A stretch of DNA of 35,696 nucleotides from Lachnospiraceae bacterium (GTDB lineage: Bacteria > Bacillota > Clostridia > Lachnospirales > Lachnospiraceae), in NCBI GenBank assembly GCA_017542245.1, contig JAFXXN010000081.1, positions 1 to 35,696 of the forward strand, in the 5' to 3' direction. The notes under the pieces were generated by a model. The model made no database searches and was not told where the DNA came from. It saw only the letters and a list, made by a program, of their open reading frames with translations. Within the stretch, counting starts at the first letter, position 1, and each line of letters opens with the position of its first letter. A program made the position numbers and the translations under genes. Positions 35,689 through 35,696 of the stretch are shown here, piece by piece.

Positions 35689-35696
35689 ATGGCACG
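35689..35696 (+). CDS. rpsS: Ribosomal protein S19, first codons only
   Basis: ATG GCA CG at the right edge, after AGAAAGGAAGG. Only Met-Ala and part of a third codon are visible; the call rests on the invariant rplB-rpsS order of S10 operons and on the start fitting MAR. Confidence 0.75.

Overview
The window looks like a chromosomal segment of a low-GC Clostridia, most likely a Lachnospiraceae member (Butyrivibrio/Roseburia-like). The evidence is the AT-leaning codon use, strong AAGGAGG ribosome binding sites, several secreted fn3/DUF6273 proteins and Asp/Glu-rich lipoproteins of a kind common in that family, an ecfA1-ecfA2-ecfT-truA cluster, a CBM6-bearing GH43 arabinan/xylan enzyme, and the start of an S10 ribosomal protein operon. 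The family assignment is inference; no rRNA is present.

Layout. 1-5779 (+): a run of five exported proteins. Two are lipoproteins, two have fn3-DUF6273 architecture, and one has D-x-D-x-D repeats and ends in a domain also duplicated in the first lipoprotein. 5780-7296 (+): gdhA behind a consensus promoter followed at once by a terminator-like hairpin. 7297-9069: repeat-rich spacer, then purA (+). 9070-10978 (+): a 536-aa protein of unknown function with an N-terminus resembling the RRXRR/PLMP domain of IscB-type proteins, an internal second start, and repeated C-terminal units; it has its own promoter and a mini-ORF leader. 11091-13259 (-): SNF2-family helicase. 13605-16166 (+): secreted transglutaminase-like protein with Ig-like repeats. 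16178-20666 (-): MoxR ATPase, DUF58 protein and TgpA-like membrane transglutaminase as a classic operon. 20867-22618 (-): GH43-CBM6 lipoprotein. 22738-26162 (-): ecfA1-ecfA2-ecfT-truA. 26314-27120 (-): secreted protein of unknown function. 27363-32005 (+): an AT-rich block with a frameshifted gene remnant and two more fn3/DUF6273 proteins. 32353-35696 (+): promoter, long structured leader and rpsJ-rplC-rplD-rplW-rplB-(rpsS), running off the right edge.

How it fits together. Housekeeping genes (gdhA, purA, truA, ECF energising module, ribosomal proteins) alternate with blocks of cell-surface genes. The two transglutaminase systems face each other with an 11-bp gap.

The most unusual non-coding signals are three. 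(1) A modular dispersed repeat occurs in four copies in the same orientation, and its terminal hairpin is preserved by compensatory changes. (2) Two identical 37-bp hairpins with GAAA tetraloops stand in tandem just upstream of the rplC ribosome binding site. (3) The rpsJ leader can fold into a multibranch domain closed by an exact 8-bp long-range pairing. No CRISPR array, tRNA, rRNA, transposase or phage gene was seen.
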